64,000 nt of DNA from an uncultured Hydrogenophaga sp. (GCF_958439165.1 NZ_OY288119.1:62001-126000); one strand, 5' to 3'; shown: positions 45,448-55,477, counted from the stretch's first letter. Translations and numbers: made by a program. The notes: generated by a model from the sequence alone, not told the origin.

Positions 45448-46395
45448 ATGCCCCGATACGTCACCGCTGCCCTCTACCTGTTCACCGATCTGCCCGACCA
45501 CGCCAACCTGCGGGAAGGGCTGGTGCAGGTCTGTGAACGCCATGACGTGCGCGGAACACTGCTGCTGGCCACCGAGGGCATCAACGGCACCATCGCCAGC
45601 GCCGACGAAGGGCCCGGCCGAGGGGTGCATGCCGTGCTCGACCACCTTCGTTCGGACCCCCGGCTGGCCCGGCTGCAGTGCAAGTTTTCGTTCAGTGACC
45701 GGCCACCCTTCCACCGCATGAAGGTGCGTCTGAAGAAGGAGATCGTCACACTTCGGGTTCCCGGGCTGGACCCGAACCGCACGGTGGGCACCTATGTGAA
45801 ACCTGCCGACTGGAACGAACTCATCAGCGATCCGTCGGTCCTGGTGATCGACACCCGCAACGACTACGAGGTGGCCATCGGCACCTTCCAGGGAGCCGTC
45901 AACCCGGGCATTCGCACCTTCACCGAACTGCCGGACTGGCTCGACCAGCAGCCCCGGCTGCAAGGTGAAGCCGGCCGGAAGACCCGGGTGGCGATGTTCT
46001 GCACCGGCGGCATCCGCTGCGAGAAGTCAACGGCGCTTCTCAAGATGCGGGGCTTCGAGGACGTCTACCACCTCGAAGGCGGCATCCTGAAGTACCTGGA
46101 GGAGGTTCCCAGCGATGAAAGCCGGTGGAAAGGCGAGTGCTTCGTTTTTGACGAGCGTGTGAGCGTCGGTCATGGCCTGACCCAGGGTCCGCATGAACTG
46201 TGCCGCTCCTGCCGCTGGCCGTTGACCCCTGCCGATCGAACCTCGCCCCTTTTCACCAGGGGGGTCAGCTGTCCGCAATGCCACGACAAGCGCAGCCCGG
46301 AAGAAAAGGCTCAGCTGGCAGAGCGGCAGCGCCAGGTCGAACTCGCCGAAGCAAGAGGGCAGGTCCACGTGGGCTTTCGGCCCGACGTGGACTGA
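45448..46395 (+). CDS. trhO: tRNA uridine(34) hydroxylase TrhO (YceA family)
   Basis: Rhodanese-family enzyme of 315 residues that hydroxylates the wobble uridine of tRNAs to 5-hydroxyuridine. LLLATEGINGTIA is the N-terminal ferredoxin-like domain, and KVRLKKEIVTL and YVKPADWNELI precede the rhodanese domain. The active-site Cys lies in MFCTGGIRCEKST. A C-terminal Cys-rich part (LCRSCRWPL; VSCPQCHDKRSPEEK) is typical. Length and motifs are complete. Confidence 0.95.
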   Translation: MPRYVTAALYLFTDLPDHANLREGLVQVCERHDVRGTLLLATEGINGTIASADEGPGRGVHAVLDHLRSDPRLARLQCKFSFSDRPPFHRMKVRLKKEIVTLRVPGLDPNRTVGTYVKPADWNELISDPSVLVIDTRNDYEVAIGTFQGAVNPGIRTFTELPDWLDQQPRLQGEAGRKTRVAMFCTGGIRCEKSTALLKMRGFEDVYHLEGGILKYLEEVPSDESRWKGECFVFDERVSVGHGLTQGPHELCRSCRWPLTPADRTSPLFTRGVSCPQCHDKRSPEEKAQLAERQRQVELAEARGQVHVGFRPDVD

Positions 46396-46399
46396 AGGG

Positions 46400-47203
46400 T
46401 CAGCAGCGCAGCAACGGAGCAATGGCGCCGGCGGCCTGGAGTGCCAGTTCAACCGGCGACTCTCCTTCCGCGGTTCCCATGAATTCCTCACTGGCCAGCT
46501 GCAGCTGCCAGTCAAAGCTGTAGATGTCGTTGTCCAGCCGCAGTCGACTGGTCACGATGCCCGCCGCCTCTCCGCGGGTGGAGCCGGCATCCAGACGCAC
46601 GGTGCCACTGGTGTGATTCCTGTCGGTCACGCCGGAGGGTGCATCGCCTTCCCCCGAAGTCGACACCTGGAATACGGCGATGCCCTTGCTGCGCAGGACA
46701 TGGGCTGCCACCGGCAGCAGGCCGGTCTTGACCCAGGAGAGGGACTCCTGTCCTGCCGGCGGTTCGGTCGGCAGCCAGATCACCCGCGGTACGTTGCCAC
46801 CGGCCTCTGGCGCTCCGTTGGCTCCCTCCGGAGTGTGACCCTCGCGCCGCACCGGGAGGCCGAAACGGTATCCGACCCGGTGGACAGTCTTGATGAGGCG
46901 GGCCGACTGGCCGCTGTCGCCGAGCGCCTTGCGCACCTTCATGATGCACTGGGCGATCACGGAATCGCAGACGAAGTGGTTGAACCACACCTTCTCGAGC
47001 AGTTCCTCCTTGGGAACCACCCGCCCGTCCTGGTGCAGAAGATAGGCGAGAAGATCGAACGCCCGGCGTTCCAGCCGGATGGTCTCGCCGCTGCGGATCA
47101 CTTCACGGGCGTCGCACCGCACCGTGAAGTCGTTGAAGTGGAAGATGGCGCGGGACTGGGGCTGGAATGGCAGGGAAAGGATGACGTCGGACTCGGCGTT
47201 CAT
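46400..47203 (-). CDS. Winged-helix transcriptional regulator (CadC/ToxR-type DNA-binding domain)
   Basis: Regulator of 267 residues. The OmpR/PhoB-type winged helix is at the N terminus (about 20-115): RLERRAFDLLAYLLHQDGRV, LLEKVWFNHFVCDSVIAQCI and the wing LIKTVHRVGYRF. There is no receiver and no transmembrane helix, unlike CadC, so the C-terminal 140 residues may bind a ligand or partner. Converges with trhO (4 bases between). The upstream gap to 47383 is AT-rich around 47285-47310, a likely promoter area. Confidence 0.85.
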   Translation of the reverse strand: MNAESDVILSLPFQPQSRAIFHFNDFTVRCDAREVIRSGETIRLERRAFDLLAYLLHQDGRVVPKEELLEKVWFNHFVCDSVIAQCIMKVRKALGDSGQSARLIKTVHRVGYRFGLPVRREGHTPEGANGAPEAGGNVPRVIWLPTEPPAGQESLSWVKTGLLPVAAHVLRSKGIAVFQVSTSGEGDAPSGVTDRNHTSGTVRLDAGSTRGEAAGIVTSRLRLDNDIYSFDWQLQLASEEFMGTAEGESPVELALQAAGAIAPLLRC

Positions 47204-47383
47204 GAAACCTCCGGCAGGGTGAACGGTTGTGACGAACCTGTCGGCTGTGATTGCCAGCGCCTCTTGGGCCTCGCAAAAACAACGTGAATAAAATTAAAGC
47301 ATTACATTTCGTCAACTTCTGACCCAACCCTGTCAGACCTGACAGGTCTCACCGATTCCTGTTCCTTCGCACTCCAGCAGGCT

Positions 47384-48520
47384 TCAGAGCGATGACTGAA
47401 GCATGTCCCGGTATTCCTCCCGTGAGGCCAGGCGCGGGTTGGTCTTGTGACAGTGGTCGGCCAGTGCGCCGTCGATGATCCGGTCGAAGATCGGCTCATC
47501 GACGCCCATGGCCGCCAGTCCCGGCGGCAGGCCCAGGCGTGCGTTCATGTCGGCAATGGCCGGTCCGATGTCGCTGCCCGATGCCAGTCCCATGGCCTGT
47601 GCCATGCGTTCCAGGCGGCGTTCGGCCTGAACCGAGGCCGCCGATGCGTTGAAGGCCACGACGGCCGGCAGGAACACGGCGTTGAGGGTGCCGTGGTGCA
47701 GCCGCGGATTCACGCCGCCCAGGCTGTGACTCAGGCTGTGAACGCAGCCCAGGCCCTTCTGGAACGCCATGGCCCCCTGCATCGAAGCGCTCATCATCTG
47801 CAGCCGTGCATCCCGGTCCTGGCCGTTACCGGTGGCCCTCTCGATGTGCGCCCAGCCGCGCGCCAGCCCGTCCAGGGCAATGCCGTCCGCCGGCGGATTG
47901 AAGGCCGCGGCCATGAAGGTCTCCATGCAGTGCGCAATGGCGTCCATGCCGGTGGCGGCGGTCAGCATGGGCGGCAGCCCGAGGGTGAGCTCCGGGTCCA
48001 TCAGGGCAGTCCGGGGCACCAGATGCCAGCTGTGGAACCCGAGCTTGCGGCCGTCATCGACGATCACGATCGCACCCCTGGCTACCTCGCTGCCGGTTCC
48101 CGCCGTGGTCGGGACTGCAATGAGCGGCGGCACCGCACTGGTGATTTTTGGCGAGCCGCCTTCAATGGTGGCGTAGGTCTTGAGCGGGCCGGGATGGGCG
48201 ACCGCGATGGCCACGCCCTTGGCGCAGTCGATGGCGCTGCCGCCACCCAGGGCTATCAGGCCATCGCAGCCATTCTGGCGGTACATCTCGGCTGCAGCGC
48301 GCACGGCTGCTTCGGTCGGGTTCGAAGGGGTCTGGTCGAACACCGGGGTCAGCGCGTCGCCCAGGGCTGACAGCGCCTTGTCGACCAGACCGGCCTGGCG
48401 GATGCCGGCATCGGTCACCACCAGCGGTTTGTGGATGCCGCAGCGTTCGCATTCGGCCCGCAGCTGGGACAGCACGCCGAAGTCGATGAGGATGTTTGTC
48501 ACGTACAGGATCTGGGCCAC
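47384..48520 (-). CDS. Iron-containing alcohol dehydrogenase
   Basis: Group III NAD-dependent alcohol dehydrogenase of 378 residues. GLIALGGGSAIDCAKGVA is the nucleotide-binding motif; metal ligands are expected in DAIAHCMETFM, VHSLSHSLGG and the LHHGTLNAVFLP His. The start is GTG 48520 with GGAGACCTCCC in front; no suitable ATG is nearby. Relatives oxidise short alcohols, 4-hydroxybutyrate or maleylacetate, and the substrate is not readable here. Divergent from the esterase gene. Confidence 0.92.
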   Translation of the reverse strand: MAQILYVTNILIDFGVLSQLRAECERCGIHKPLVVTDAGIRQAGLVDKALSALGDALTPVFDQTPSNPTEAAVRAAAEMYRQNGCDGLIALGGGSAIDCAKGVAIAVAHPGPLKTYATIEGGSPKITSAVPPLIAVPTTAGTGSEVARGAIVIVDDGRKLGFHSWHLVPRTALMDPELTLGLPPMLTAATGMDAIAHCMETFMAAAFNPPADGIALDGLARGWAHIERATGNGQDRDARLQMMSASMQGAMAFQKGLGCVHSLSHSLGGVNPRLHHGTLNAVFLPAVVAFNASAASVQAERRLERMAQAMGLASGSDIGPAIADMNARLGLPPGLAAMGVDEPIFDRIIDGALADHCHKTNPRLASREEYRDMLQSSL

Positions 48521-48603
48521 GGGAGGTCTCCGGTTATGGTCAGGGGTGCTGAAAACTATACGGACACCGGCTGAGCCGGAGGTCCCCTAAAAGACACCGC
48601 CCG

Positions 48604-49581
48604 ATGACCCGTCCCGGCACTTCCCGTCACCGCCTTGCGCCCGCCATGCGTGGCGTGCTTGACCGCATCGACCGCGCCGGACACCCGGCCATGCATTCGC
48701 TCGAACCCTCGCAGGCCCGAGCTGCCTACGAGGCGGGAGCGGGTGTGCTGGATGTGCCACTGGCTCCCCTGGCCCGGGTCGAGCCGCTCGTGATCCCGGC
48801 ACGCGATGGAACCGGTCTGCCTGCCCGCCTGCTGGCGCCGCAAGCCGCCGGACCGCTGCCGGTGCTGCTCTACTTTCACGGTGGCGGTTTCACGGTGGGC
48901 AGCTCGGCCACCCATGAAGCACTCTGCCGTCAGCTGGCGGCGATGGCGGGATGCGCAGTCGTGTCGGTGGATTACAGGTTGGCCCCGGAATGGAAGTTCC
49001 CGACTGCCGTCGAGGATGCCTGGGACAGCCTTCAGTGGCTGCTTCGGCAGGCGGACGCACTGGGTCTGGACCCGGCCCGCGTGGCGGTCGGGGGCGACAG
49101 CGCGGGCGGCACGCTCTCGCTGGTGACGTCCCTCATGGCCCGCGACGCCGGCGTGGCACTGGCCCTTCAGCTGCTGTTCTACCCGGGCTGTGCCGGCCAC
49201 CAGGACACCCGCAGCCACCACGAGTTCGCCCATGGCTTCCTGCTGGAGAAGGCGCACATCGACTACTTCTTTGCCCAGTACCTTCGCAGCCCGGCCGACC
49301 GGGACGACTGGCGCTTTGCCCCGCTGGACGGGGTCGACGACAGCGGCGCTCCGCGCGACCTCGACGGGCTGGCACCGGCCTGGTTCGGGCTGGCCGAGTG
49401 CGATCCGCTGACCGATGAAGGCATCGCCATGGCCGACCGCCTGCGCATGGCCGGCGTACCGGTCGAACTGGAGATCTACCCAGGCATGGTGCATGGTTTC
49501 ATCCAGTTCGGCCGTGCGGTGCCGCAGGCGATCGAGGCCCACCGACACGCCGCCGATGCCCTGAAACGTGCCTTTTCCTGA
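48604..49581 (+). CDS. Alpha/beta hydrolase, hormone-sensitive lipase-type esterase
   Basis: Esterase of 325 residues of the HSL group (bacterial lipase family IV). The oxyanion motif is YFHGGGFTVGS near residue 92; the nucleophile elbow is GGDSAGGTL near residue 164. The Asp lies in the region AECDPLTDEG and the His in GMVHGFIQFG. No signal peptide, so cytoplasmic. The gene is divergent from the alcohol dehydrogenase and 19 bases before the thioesterase fusion. Confidence 0.92.
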   Translation: MTRPGTSRHRLAPAMRGVLDRIDRAGHPAMHSLEPSQARAAYEAGAGVLDVPLAPLARVEPLVIPARDGTGLPARLLAPQAAGPLPVLLYFHGGGFTVGSSATHEALCRQLAAMAGCAVVSVDYRLAPEWKFPTAVEDAWDSLQWLLRQADALGLDPARVAVGGDSAGGTLSLVTSLMARDAGVALALQLLFYPGCAGHQDTRSHHEFAHGFLLEKAHIDYFFAQYLRSPADRDDWRFAPLDGVDDSGAPRDLDGLAPAWFGLAECDPLTDEGIAMADRLRMAGVPVELEIYPGMVHGFIQFGRAVPQAIEAHRHAADALKRAFS

Positions 49582-49600
49582 CCCTGACCGGAGTGCCTAC

Positions 49601-50464
49601 ATGCCCTTGAAGAGATCGGACTTCCGCTTTTTCCACCGGCTTCGCGTGCGCTGGGCCGAGGTGGACATGCAGCGCATCGTCTTCAACGCCCATTACCTGA
49701 TGTATTTCGACACGGCGATCTCGGACTACTGGCGGGCCCTGGCCCTGCCGTACACCGATGCCATGGAGCAGCTCGAAGGCGACCTGTACGTGGTGAAGGC
49801 CACCATCGAGTTCCATGCCTCTGCCGAGCTGGACGACCAGATCGACGTGGCCCTGCGCTGCACCCGCATCGGCAGTTCGTCGATCACCTTCACCGGCGCC
49901 ATCTTCCGGGGCGACCGGCACCTCATCAGCAGCGAAATCGTGTACGTGTTTGCCGATCCGGCAACCCAGTCATCGCGTCCGGTTCCGCAGATCCTGCGTG
50001 ACACCCTGATGGGTTACGAGGCGGGTGAGCCGATGACCGACATGGCGCTGGGCAGCTGGGAAGACCTGCGGGCCGGCGCCGGGGCTTTGCGTTCGCAGGT
50101 TTTCATCGAAGAGCAGGGCATCGACCCGGCCATCGAGCTCGACGCTCTGGACGCCACCGCCGTGCATGCGCTCCTGCGCAACCGGCTCGGCCAGCCTGTG
50201 GCCACGGGCCGACTGCTGACCCACGCACCGGGCGTGGGGCGTATCGGCCGCATGGCGGTGCACCGGGTGCTGCGGGGAGGCCGTTACGGCCAGCAGGTGC
50301 TGGAGGCACTGAGCAGCGCCGCCCGCGCCCGGGGCGATCACGAGGTGTTGCTGCACGCCCAGCGCAGCGCTGAAGGTTTCTACCGGCGGCTGGGCTTTCA
50401 GCCGCACGGCGAACCCTTCGAGGAAGCGGGCATCGCCCACATCGAGATGGTCAAGGCGCTCTGA
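49601..50464 (+). CDS. YbgC-type thioesterase fused to an ElaA-like GNAT
   Basis: Two-domain protein, 287 residues. Residues about 1-140 are a 4HBT/YbgC-like hotdog (RVRWAEVDMQRIVFNAHYLM with the acidic catalytic residue after WAE). The C-terminal 140 residues are a GNAT of the ElaA style: AGALRSQVFIEEQGI, GRIGRMAVHRVLRGG and SAEGFYRRLGFQPHGEPFEE. The ATG at 49601 follows GGAGTGCCTAC. The two activities are normally on separate proteins, so a linked acyl-CoA hydrolysis/acyl-transfer function is suggested. The gene ends 14 bases inside the convergent neighbour. Confidence 0.88.
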   Translation: MPLKRSDFRFFHRLRVRWAEVDMQRIVFNAHYLMYFDTAISDYWRALALPYTDAMEQLEGDLYVVKATIEFHASAELDDQIDVALRCTRIGSSSITFTGAIFRGDRHLISSEIVYVFADPATQSSRPVPQILRDTLMGYEAGEPMTDMALGSWEDLRAGAGALRSQVFIEEQGIDPAIELDALDATAVHALLRNRLGQPVATGRLLTHAPGVGRIGRMAVHRVLRGGRYGQQVLEALSSAARARGDHEVLLHAQRSAEGFYRRLGFQPHGEPFEEAGIAHIEMVKAL

Positions 50465-51296
50465 ACAGCGCCATCCGCTCGCTGCGTCGCCGGGCCGGGT
50501 TCAAGGCCGGCGTCGTGTCCGCCAGGTCGTGCTGCCACTCATCCAGTTCGGCCGTGGGCGTGCTTCCCTGGCGCACGACACGCAGGATGCTGCTGCTGCG
50601 GGTGCCGTAGCTGCGCTCGGGCATCTGGACGAAGGCGCTGGAAAGCGCCCGCTCCATGTCCACCGGCACGCCGGTGGCCGGCAGTTCGCTGTCGGGAGCG
50701 GGGCGGTTGTCGGTGAGTGCTGCGTGCAGCAGGGGGTGATCGGGGTCTGCCGCGCCCGGCGTGCTGGCCGTCCGCAGCGCCTCGCAAAGACGCAGGGTCT
50801 TGGGCCAGGGCGTGTCCAGGCTGGCGTTGGACACGCCATAGACACCTGGCCCCAGCGGTCGTTGGAACAAGGCAGGTGTCTGGGGCGAGTGAGGCCGCTC
50901 GGGACTGCGGTTGCCGATCCAGTGCCATTGATTGACGAGCAGATCGCCGATCACCAGATTGAACCCGCCGTAGTCTCCGGCCTGCACCTGGGCTGCAAAG
51001 CCGGCGGCATCGTGCCGGCCGGCCAGCCAGCGGGTCACCAGCTCGCCTCGGCTGCGCAGCCCGCGAGCAGTGTCGGGCTGGCGGACATTGGTGAGCCATG
51101 CCACCCGACCTGCCGGGCTGATGCCCAGCCAGGTGCCACCGTCGAGCAGATCCCGCCCGCCCAGGACGTCCACGCCCTCTTCGGAACGCCAGCGGTGCAG
51201 CGGATCGGTGGGCCGGTCGAAGGCTTCATCGCGGTTCGACGCCAGCCACAGCGGCAACTCGGGCCGCAAGCCGATGGCGAACGCGATCAGGCACAT
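50451..51296 (-). CDS. TANGO2/NRDE-family protein
   Basis: Protein of 281 residues beginning MCLIAFAI with SNRDE near residue 20, the defining NRDE motif, and Cys2 as potential N-terminal nucleophile. GGRDLLDGGTWLGISPAGRVAW and GVYGVSNASLDTPWPKT are also family-typical. The bacterial role is unknown; mitochondrial relatives affect lipid and haem handling. The 3' end overlaps the convergent GNAT fusion gene by 14 bases. ygfZ lies 10 bases upstream on the same strand. Confidence 0.9.
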   Translation of the reverse strand: MCLIAFAIGLRPELPLWLASNRDEAFDRPTDPLHRWRSEEGVDVLGGRDLLDGGTWLGISPAGRVAWLTNVRQPDTARGLRSRGELVTRWLAGRHDAAGFAAQVQAGDYGGFNLVIGDLLVNQWHWIGNRSPERPHSPQTPALFQRPLGPGVYGVSNASLDTPWPKTLRLCEALRTASTPGAADPDHPLLHAALTDNRPAPDSELPATGVPVDMERALSSAFVQMPERSYGTRSSSILRVVRQGSTPTAELDEWQHDLADTTPALNPARRRSERMALFRAP

Positions 51297-51305
51297 GCCG
51301 GCGGT

Positions 51306-52202
51306 TCAGATGTCGTCGAGCAGCGGGTAGGGCAGCGGCAGCAGCTGCAGCGGCCGACCGCCTGCGGTCAGCTGGCCACCACCCATGGCGCTGACCTGCA
51401 GCGAGGCGATGGCGTCGAAACCGCCCTGAGGGTTTGGCGCCGCCTGGGCGATCTGGCCGCAGGGCTGGGTCGGATCGCTCTCGTGGAACACTTCTTCTCC
51501 GGCCGTCAGCGGGCCTTCGCCATGCAGAACCGCGCCGCGCCGTTTGAGCGTGCCGCGGAACTGGCTGCGGGCCACCACCTCCTGGCCGGGGTAGCAGCCC
51601 TTCTTGAAGTTCACGCCGCCCACCGACTCGTAGTTCAGCATCTGGGGCACAAAGGCCTCGAACACCGGCTGTGCCAGCGTGGCCACGCCGCTGCGAACCT
51701 CCAGCCAGGCCCAGACCGCCGGGTCGAGGGGCTTCTCGGCGGGCAGGGCGGTGCCGGTCGGCGCGACCAGCAGGGCCCGGGCCAGCCCCTCAGCGGGGTA
51801 CAGGCTCACGGTGCTGATGTCACCATGGCGGATCTGGGTCCAGGCCGTCGCTGGCAGCTCGGCAGGCACGGCAGAGCCGGTCAGCCCGCATAGCTGGAAG
51901 TCGGCGGTGGCGTCGCTCAGCCGGACCTTGGCCCGCAGGACGAACAGGGACAGGCGTTTGAGCGTGGCAGCCAGCAGATCCCGGGAGCACACCAGCAGGA
52001 TGTCGTCGTGGGCGCGTTTGAAGCCGACGAAGCTGGCCTGCATGCGGCCCTTGGCCGAACAAAAGGCAGCGAGACGGGCTTCGGACAGGCCGAGCAGTGA
52101 GAAGTCCTGGGTGAGCTGGCCGTGCAGGAATCTGGCGGCGTCTTCACCCTGGGCGCGGATGAGGCCCAGATGATCGAGGGGGGTCCGTCCTTGGAGGGTC
52201 AT
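51306..52202 (-). CDS. ygfZ: YgfZ/GcvT-fold folate-binding Fe-S cluster maintenance protein
   Basis: Protein of 298 residues with the GcvT-like folate-binding fold. The hallmark KGCYPGQEVVARSQFRG includes the conserved Cys. GQLTQDFSLL and the N-terminal PLDHLGLIRAQGEDAARFLH are standard. YgfZ helps maintain certain iron-sulfur enzymes such as MiaB. It is transcribed away from mltG with 109 bases between the starts. Confidence 0.93.
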   Translation of the reverse strand: MTLQGRTPLDHLGLIRAQGEDAARFLHGQLTQDFSLLGLSEARLAAFCSAKGRMQASFVGFKRAHDDILLVCSRDLLAATLKRLSLFVLRAKVRLSDATADFQLCGLTGSAVPAELPATAWTQIRHGDISTVSLYPAEGLARALLVAPTGTALPAEKPLDPAVWAWLEVRSGVATLAQPVFEAFVPQMLNYESVGGVNFKKGCYPGQEVVARSQFRGTLKRRGAVLHGEGPLTAGEEVFHESDPTQPCGQIAQAAPNPQGGFDAIASLQVSAMGGGQLTAGGRPLQLLPLPYPLLDDI

Positions 52203-52311
52203 GGGGCAACGGTGCAGTCGATGGGGCAGGGGGTGGGAACGGGTCGATTATCATGGCCGGCCGCCTCGGGCACCCCGGTGCCCGTCCCATCACCCTGACG
52301 CCGTCTCGCCC

Positions 52312-53310
52312 GTGTTCCGATTCCTCAAGCGCCTGTTTCTGCTCGGACTGCTGGCCACGGTCGCGGCCGGCGGGCTCGGCCTGTGGTGGCTGGAGCGTCC
52401 GCTTCCGCTGGCGGGTGACGCGCCCCTTCTGGTCGAGGTGCCGCCAGGTTCCTCGGCACGCGGGGTGGCCCAGCGTCTGAGCCGCGCCGGTGTGCAGGTA
52501 CCGTCGGCGGTGCTGGAAGCCTGGTTCCGCCTGTCAGGTCAGGCGCAGGACATCAAGGCAGGGGTCTATGAGGTTCCGCCAGGTGCCACACCCCGCTCGC
52601 TGCTCCAGCGCCTGGTCAACGGCGATCAGGCCTTGTTCAGCGTGCAGATCATCGAGGGCTGGACTTTCCGCCAGGCCCTGGATGCCCTGCGCAGGCAGCC
52701 CGATCTGACCCCCGATCTCCAGGGCCTCACCGACGCGCAGGTGATGCAGCTGATCGGCATGCCCGGTGTTCATCCCGAAGGGCGTTTCTTCCCCGACACC
52801 TACCGGGTGCCGCGCAGGGCGCCAGCTTCCAGCGTCCTGCGGCAGGCTGCTGCCGCCATGGACGCCCAGCTCGCCCGGGCATGGGCACAAAAAGCGCCGG
52901 ACTCGCCCCTCAGGAAGCCCGAGGACGCCCTGATCCTGGCCAGCATCGTGGAGAAGGAAACCGGGCTGGCCAGCGACCGGCCGGAGATCGCCGGCGTGTT
53001 CAGCAACCGGCTTCGCATCGGCATGCGCCTGCAGACCGACCCGACCATCATCTACGGCCTGGGCGACCGGTTCGACGGCAATCTGCGGCGCGTCCACCTC
53101 GACACCGACGGCCCCTACAACACCTACACCCGGACCGGGCTGCCGCCGACACCGATCGCCTTGCCGGGTCAGGCCTCCCTGCTCGCGGCGGTGCAGCCCA
53201 AGCCCACACAGGCGCTGTATTTCGTCGCACGGGGCGACGGTTCCAGCCAGTTCAGTGCCACGCTGGACGAGCACAACGCTGCGGTGCGGCGCTTCATCCT
53301 CAACCGTTGA
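52312..53310 (+). CDS. mltG: Endolytic peptidoglycan transglycosylase MltG
   Basis: Inner-membrane-anchored lytic transglycosylase of 332 residues that cleaves nascent glycan strands. One N-terminal helix ([19 protein letters not shown]), a LysM-like region, and the YceG core with the catalytic Glu in [15 protein letters not shown] near residue 213, [20 protein letters not shown] and [15 protein letters not shown] chose GTG 52312 because it leads straight into a charged n-region and membrane helix. It is first in the conserved mltG-tmk-holB-pilZ-tatD order. Confidence 0.95.
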   Translation: MFRFLKRLFLLGLLATVAAGGLGLWWLERPLPLAGDAPLLVEVPPGSSARGVAQRLSRAGVQVPSAVLEAWFRLSGQAQDIKAGVYEVPPGATPRSLLQRLVNGDQALFSVQIIEGWTFRQALDALRRQPDLTPDLQGLTDAQVMQLIGMPGVHPEGRFFPDTYRVPRRAPASSVLRQAAAAMDAQLARAWAQKAPDSPLRKPEDALILASIVEKETGLASDRPEIAGVFSNRLRIGMRLQTDPTIIYGLGDRFDGNLRRVHLDTDGPYNTYTRTGLPPTPIALPGQASLLAAVQPKPTQALYFVARGDGSSQFSATLDEHNAAVRRFILNR

Positions 53311-53324
53311 ACGGCACAGACGGC

Positions 53325-53972
53325 ATGCAGCACGGTCTATTCATCAGCTTTGAAGGCATCGACGGTGCCGGCAAATCGACCCACATCGGGGCCCTGGCCG
53401 ATGCCTTCCGTGCCCAGGGGCGCACCGTGCGCCTGACCCGCGAACCCGGGGGGACGCCCCTGGCAGAAAAGCTGCGGGAACTCGTCCTGAACGATCCGAT
53501 GGACCCGCTCACCGAAGCCTTGCTGATGTTTGCGGCCCGGCGCGACCACCTCCAGCAGGTGATCGAACCCGCGCTGGTCGCCGGCGAGGTGGTGCTGTGC
53601 GACCGGTTCACCGATGCCACCTTTGCCTACCAGGGGCACGGCCGCGGCTTTGACCTCCAGGTGCTGTCCCTGCTGGAAGCCTGGGTGCAGGCTCGGCCGG
53701 ACGACTCGGTGCGCCAGCCCGACATGACCCTGTGGTTCGACTTGCCCGCTGAAGTGGCGGCCACCCGCCTGGCTTCGGCGCGCGTGCCCGACCGCTTCGA
53801 AGCCCAGCCGCAGGCGTTCTTTGAACAGGTGTCGGCTGGCTACGCAGCCCGAGCCAGGGCCGCTGCGCAGCGATTCGTCCGCATCGATGCGCACCAGCCT
53901 GTTGAACGGGTGGCCGAACAGGTGCGCCAGGCCCTGGCGGGCCGTGGCTGGCTGCCCCGGGACAGCGCATGA
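53325..53972 (+). CDS. tmk: Thymidylate kinase
   Basis: Cytoplasmic dTMP kinase of 215 residues. P-loop [11 protein letters not shown] near residues 9-19, the DR motif in [20 protein letters not shown], and the substrate motif [14 protein letters not shown]. It phosphorylates dTMP to dTDP for DNA synthesis. It starts 14 bases after mltG and overlaps holB by 4 bases. Confidence 0.96.
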   Translation: MQHGLFISFEGIDGAGKSTHIGALADAFRAQGRTVRLTREPGGTPLAEKLRELVLNDPMDPLTEALLMFAARRDHLQQVIEPALVAGEVVLCDRFTDATFAYQGHGRGFDLQVLSLLEAWVQARPDDSVRQPDMTLWFDLPAEVAATRLASARVPDRFEAQPQAFFEQVSAGYAARARAAAQRFVRIDAHQPVERVAEQVRQALAGRGWLPRDSA

Positions 53973-55024
53973 CCGCTCCCCGACAATTGCCGCCCTGGCT
54001 GCAACGCCAGCTCGCGAGCTTGCTGACCCAGCGTGGCCACGCGCTGCTGCTGACCGGTCCCAGCGGGCTGGGCCAGTACGAGCTGGGCATGGCGCTGATC
54101 CGGGCATGGCTGTGCGAGGCACCCGGACCCGCCGGTGCCTGCGGGTCCTGCGGCAGCTGCCATGCCATCGATGTCCGGACCCATGCCGATCTGAGGGTGC
54201 TCATGCCCGAAACGCTGTGCCTGGAACACGGCTGGCCGCTGGACGAGTCGACCCAGAAGGAGCTGGATGACAAGAAGCGCAAGCCCAGCCGCTGGATCCG
54301 CGTCGATGCCGCTCGCGATGCCGTCGGCTTCGGTCAGACCACGCGATCACGGGGGCGTACCAAGGCCGTGCTGGTGTTCCCGGCCGACCGCCTGAACACC
54401 GAAGCCGCCAACGCGCTGCTCAAGACCCTTGAAGAGCCGGCCGGTGACCTGCGCTTCCTTCTGGCCACCGAGGCGGCAGACCAGCTGTTGCCCACCGTGA
54501 GAAGCCGCTGCCAGAGCCACGCACTGGCATGGCCCGACGAGCAGGAAGCGCTCGAATGGCTCAGCAGTCAGGCAGGTACCGGCGCTGGTCAGTCGGCAGC
54601 ACGCACCTGGTGGAAGGCGGCCGGTGGGCGCCCGGATGACGCGCTGGCCTGGGCGGGGCTGGGCCTGACCGAGGCCGTCTGGCGATCACTGCCCAGGGCA
54701 GTGGCCCGGGGCGACTGGGCAGCTCTGTCCGCCTGGGCGCCGGCGCGCCAGCTCGAAGTGCTGCAAAAACTGTGTCACGACCTCATGGCGCTGGCGGCCG
54801 GGGCGCCGCCGCGGTTTTTCGAGCCTGATGATCTGCCGGCTGCGCCCGCGTGGCGCGCGCTGGCCAACTGGTCGGGTGAGCTGATGGAAGCTGCCCGCTC
54901 CGTGGAGCACCCGTTCAATGCCGGACTCATGCAGGAAGCCTGGGCGGCACGGGCCCGCCAGGTGCTTGCCCGAGCGGCGGGCGGTGTGGCTCGGGGGAGT
55001 CAGGCATCCAGGGCAAAGGTATGA
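53969..55024 (+). CDS. holB: DNA polymerase III delta prime subunit
   Basis: Clamp-loader subunit of 351 residues. A Cys zinc module is visible in [17 protein letters not shown]. The degenerate P-loop ([12 protein letters not shown]) lacks the Lys, as usual for delta prime. The sensor regions [15 protein letters not shown] and TVRSRCQSH with the SRC arginine are present. Start overlaps tmk (ATGA). Confidence 0.95.
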   Translation: MTAPRQLPPWLQRQLASLLTQRGHALLLTGPSGLGQYELGMALIRAWLCEAPGPAGACGSCGSCHAIDVRTHADLRVLMPETLCLEHGWPLDESTQKELDDKKRKPSRWIRVDAARDAVGFGQTTRSRGRTKAVLVFPADRLNTEAANALLKTLEEPAGDLRFLLATEAADQLLPTVRSRCQSHALAWPDEQEALEWLSSQAGTGAGQSAARTWWKAAGGRPDDALAWAGLGLTEAVWRSLPRAVARGDWAALSAWAPARQLEVLQKLCHDLMALAAGAPPRFFEPDDLPAAPAWRALANWSGELMEAARSVEHPFNAGLMQEAWAARARQVLARAAGGVARGSQASRAKV

Positions 55025-55055
55025 GCTTGTGGCGCTTGCCGCTACACTGCGCCCC

Positions 55056-55421
55056 ATGAGCACCAGCCCGTCTTCTTCGGCCGCCCGGCCGAGCGTGATC
55101 CAGCTCTCCATCAAGGAAAAGGCCGCACTGTATGCGGCCTACATCCCCCTGTTCGCGGACGGCGGCATCTTCATTCCTTCGGCCAGGGACTACAAGCTTG
55201 GCGACGACGTGTACGTCCTGCTGAGCCTGCCGGACGACCCGCAACGCTACCCGGTGGCCGGCAAGGTGGCCTGGGTCACCCCGGCCAAGGCGCAGGGCGG
55301 ACGCACCCAAGGCGTCGGCATCCGGTTCCCGGCCGACGACAAGTCCCGCCAGCTGAAGCTGAAGATCGAGGAAATCCTGGGCACGTCCATCGGCTCCGAC
55401 CGGGCCACCCAGACCATCTGA
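55056..55421 (+). CDS. pilZ: PilZ-domain type IV pilus protein
   Basis: Protein of 121 residues of the type IV pilus PilZ class. The motifs YIPLFADGGIFIPS, YVLLSLPDDPQRYPVAGKV and GGRTQGVGIRFP are typical. It lacks the N-terminal RxxxR c-di-GMP-binding motif, as in founding PilZ proteins that act through protein partners (PilB/FimX). A short, coupled position behind holB is standard in this order. Confidence 0.9.
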   Translation: MSTSPSSSAARPSVIQLSIKEKAALYAAYIPLFADGGIFIPSARDYKLGDDVYVLLSLPDDPQRYPVAGKVAWVTPAKAQGGRTQGVGIRFPADDKSRQLKLKIEEILGTSIGSDRATQTI

Positions 55422-55448
55422 TCCGGTTCCGGCCCGGCTGCATCCCGC

Positions 55449-55477
55449 GACACCGCCCTGGGCGGTGTCTTCTTTTT
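55449..55477 (+). terminator. Rho-independent terminator between pilZ and tatD
   Basis: GACACCGCC-CTG-GGCGGTGTC followed by TTCTTTTT: a 9-pair stem with a 3-base loop and T-run, 28 bases after the pilZ stop and 12 bases before the TatD-family start. It ends the mltG-pilZ transcript or reduces readthrough into tatD. Confidence 0.85.
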
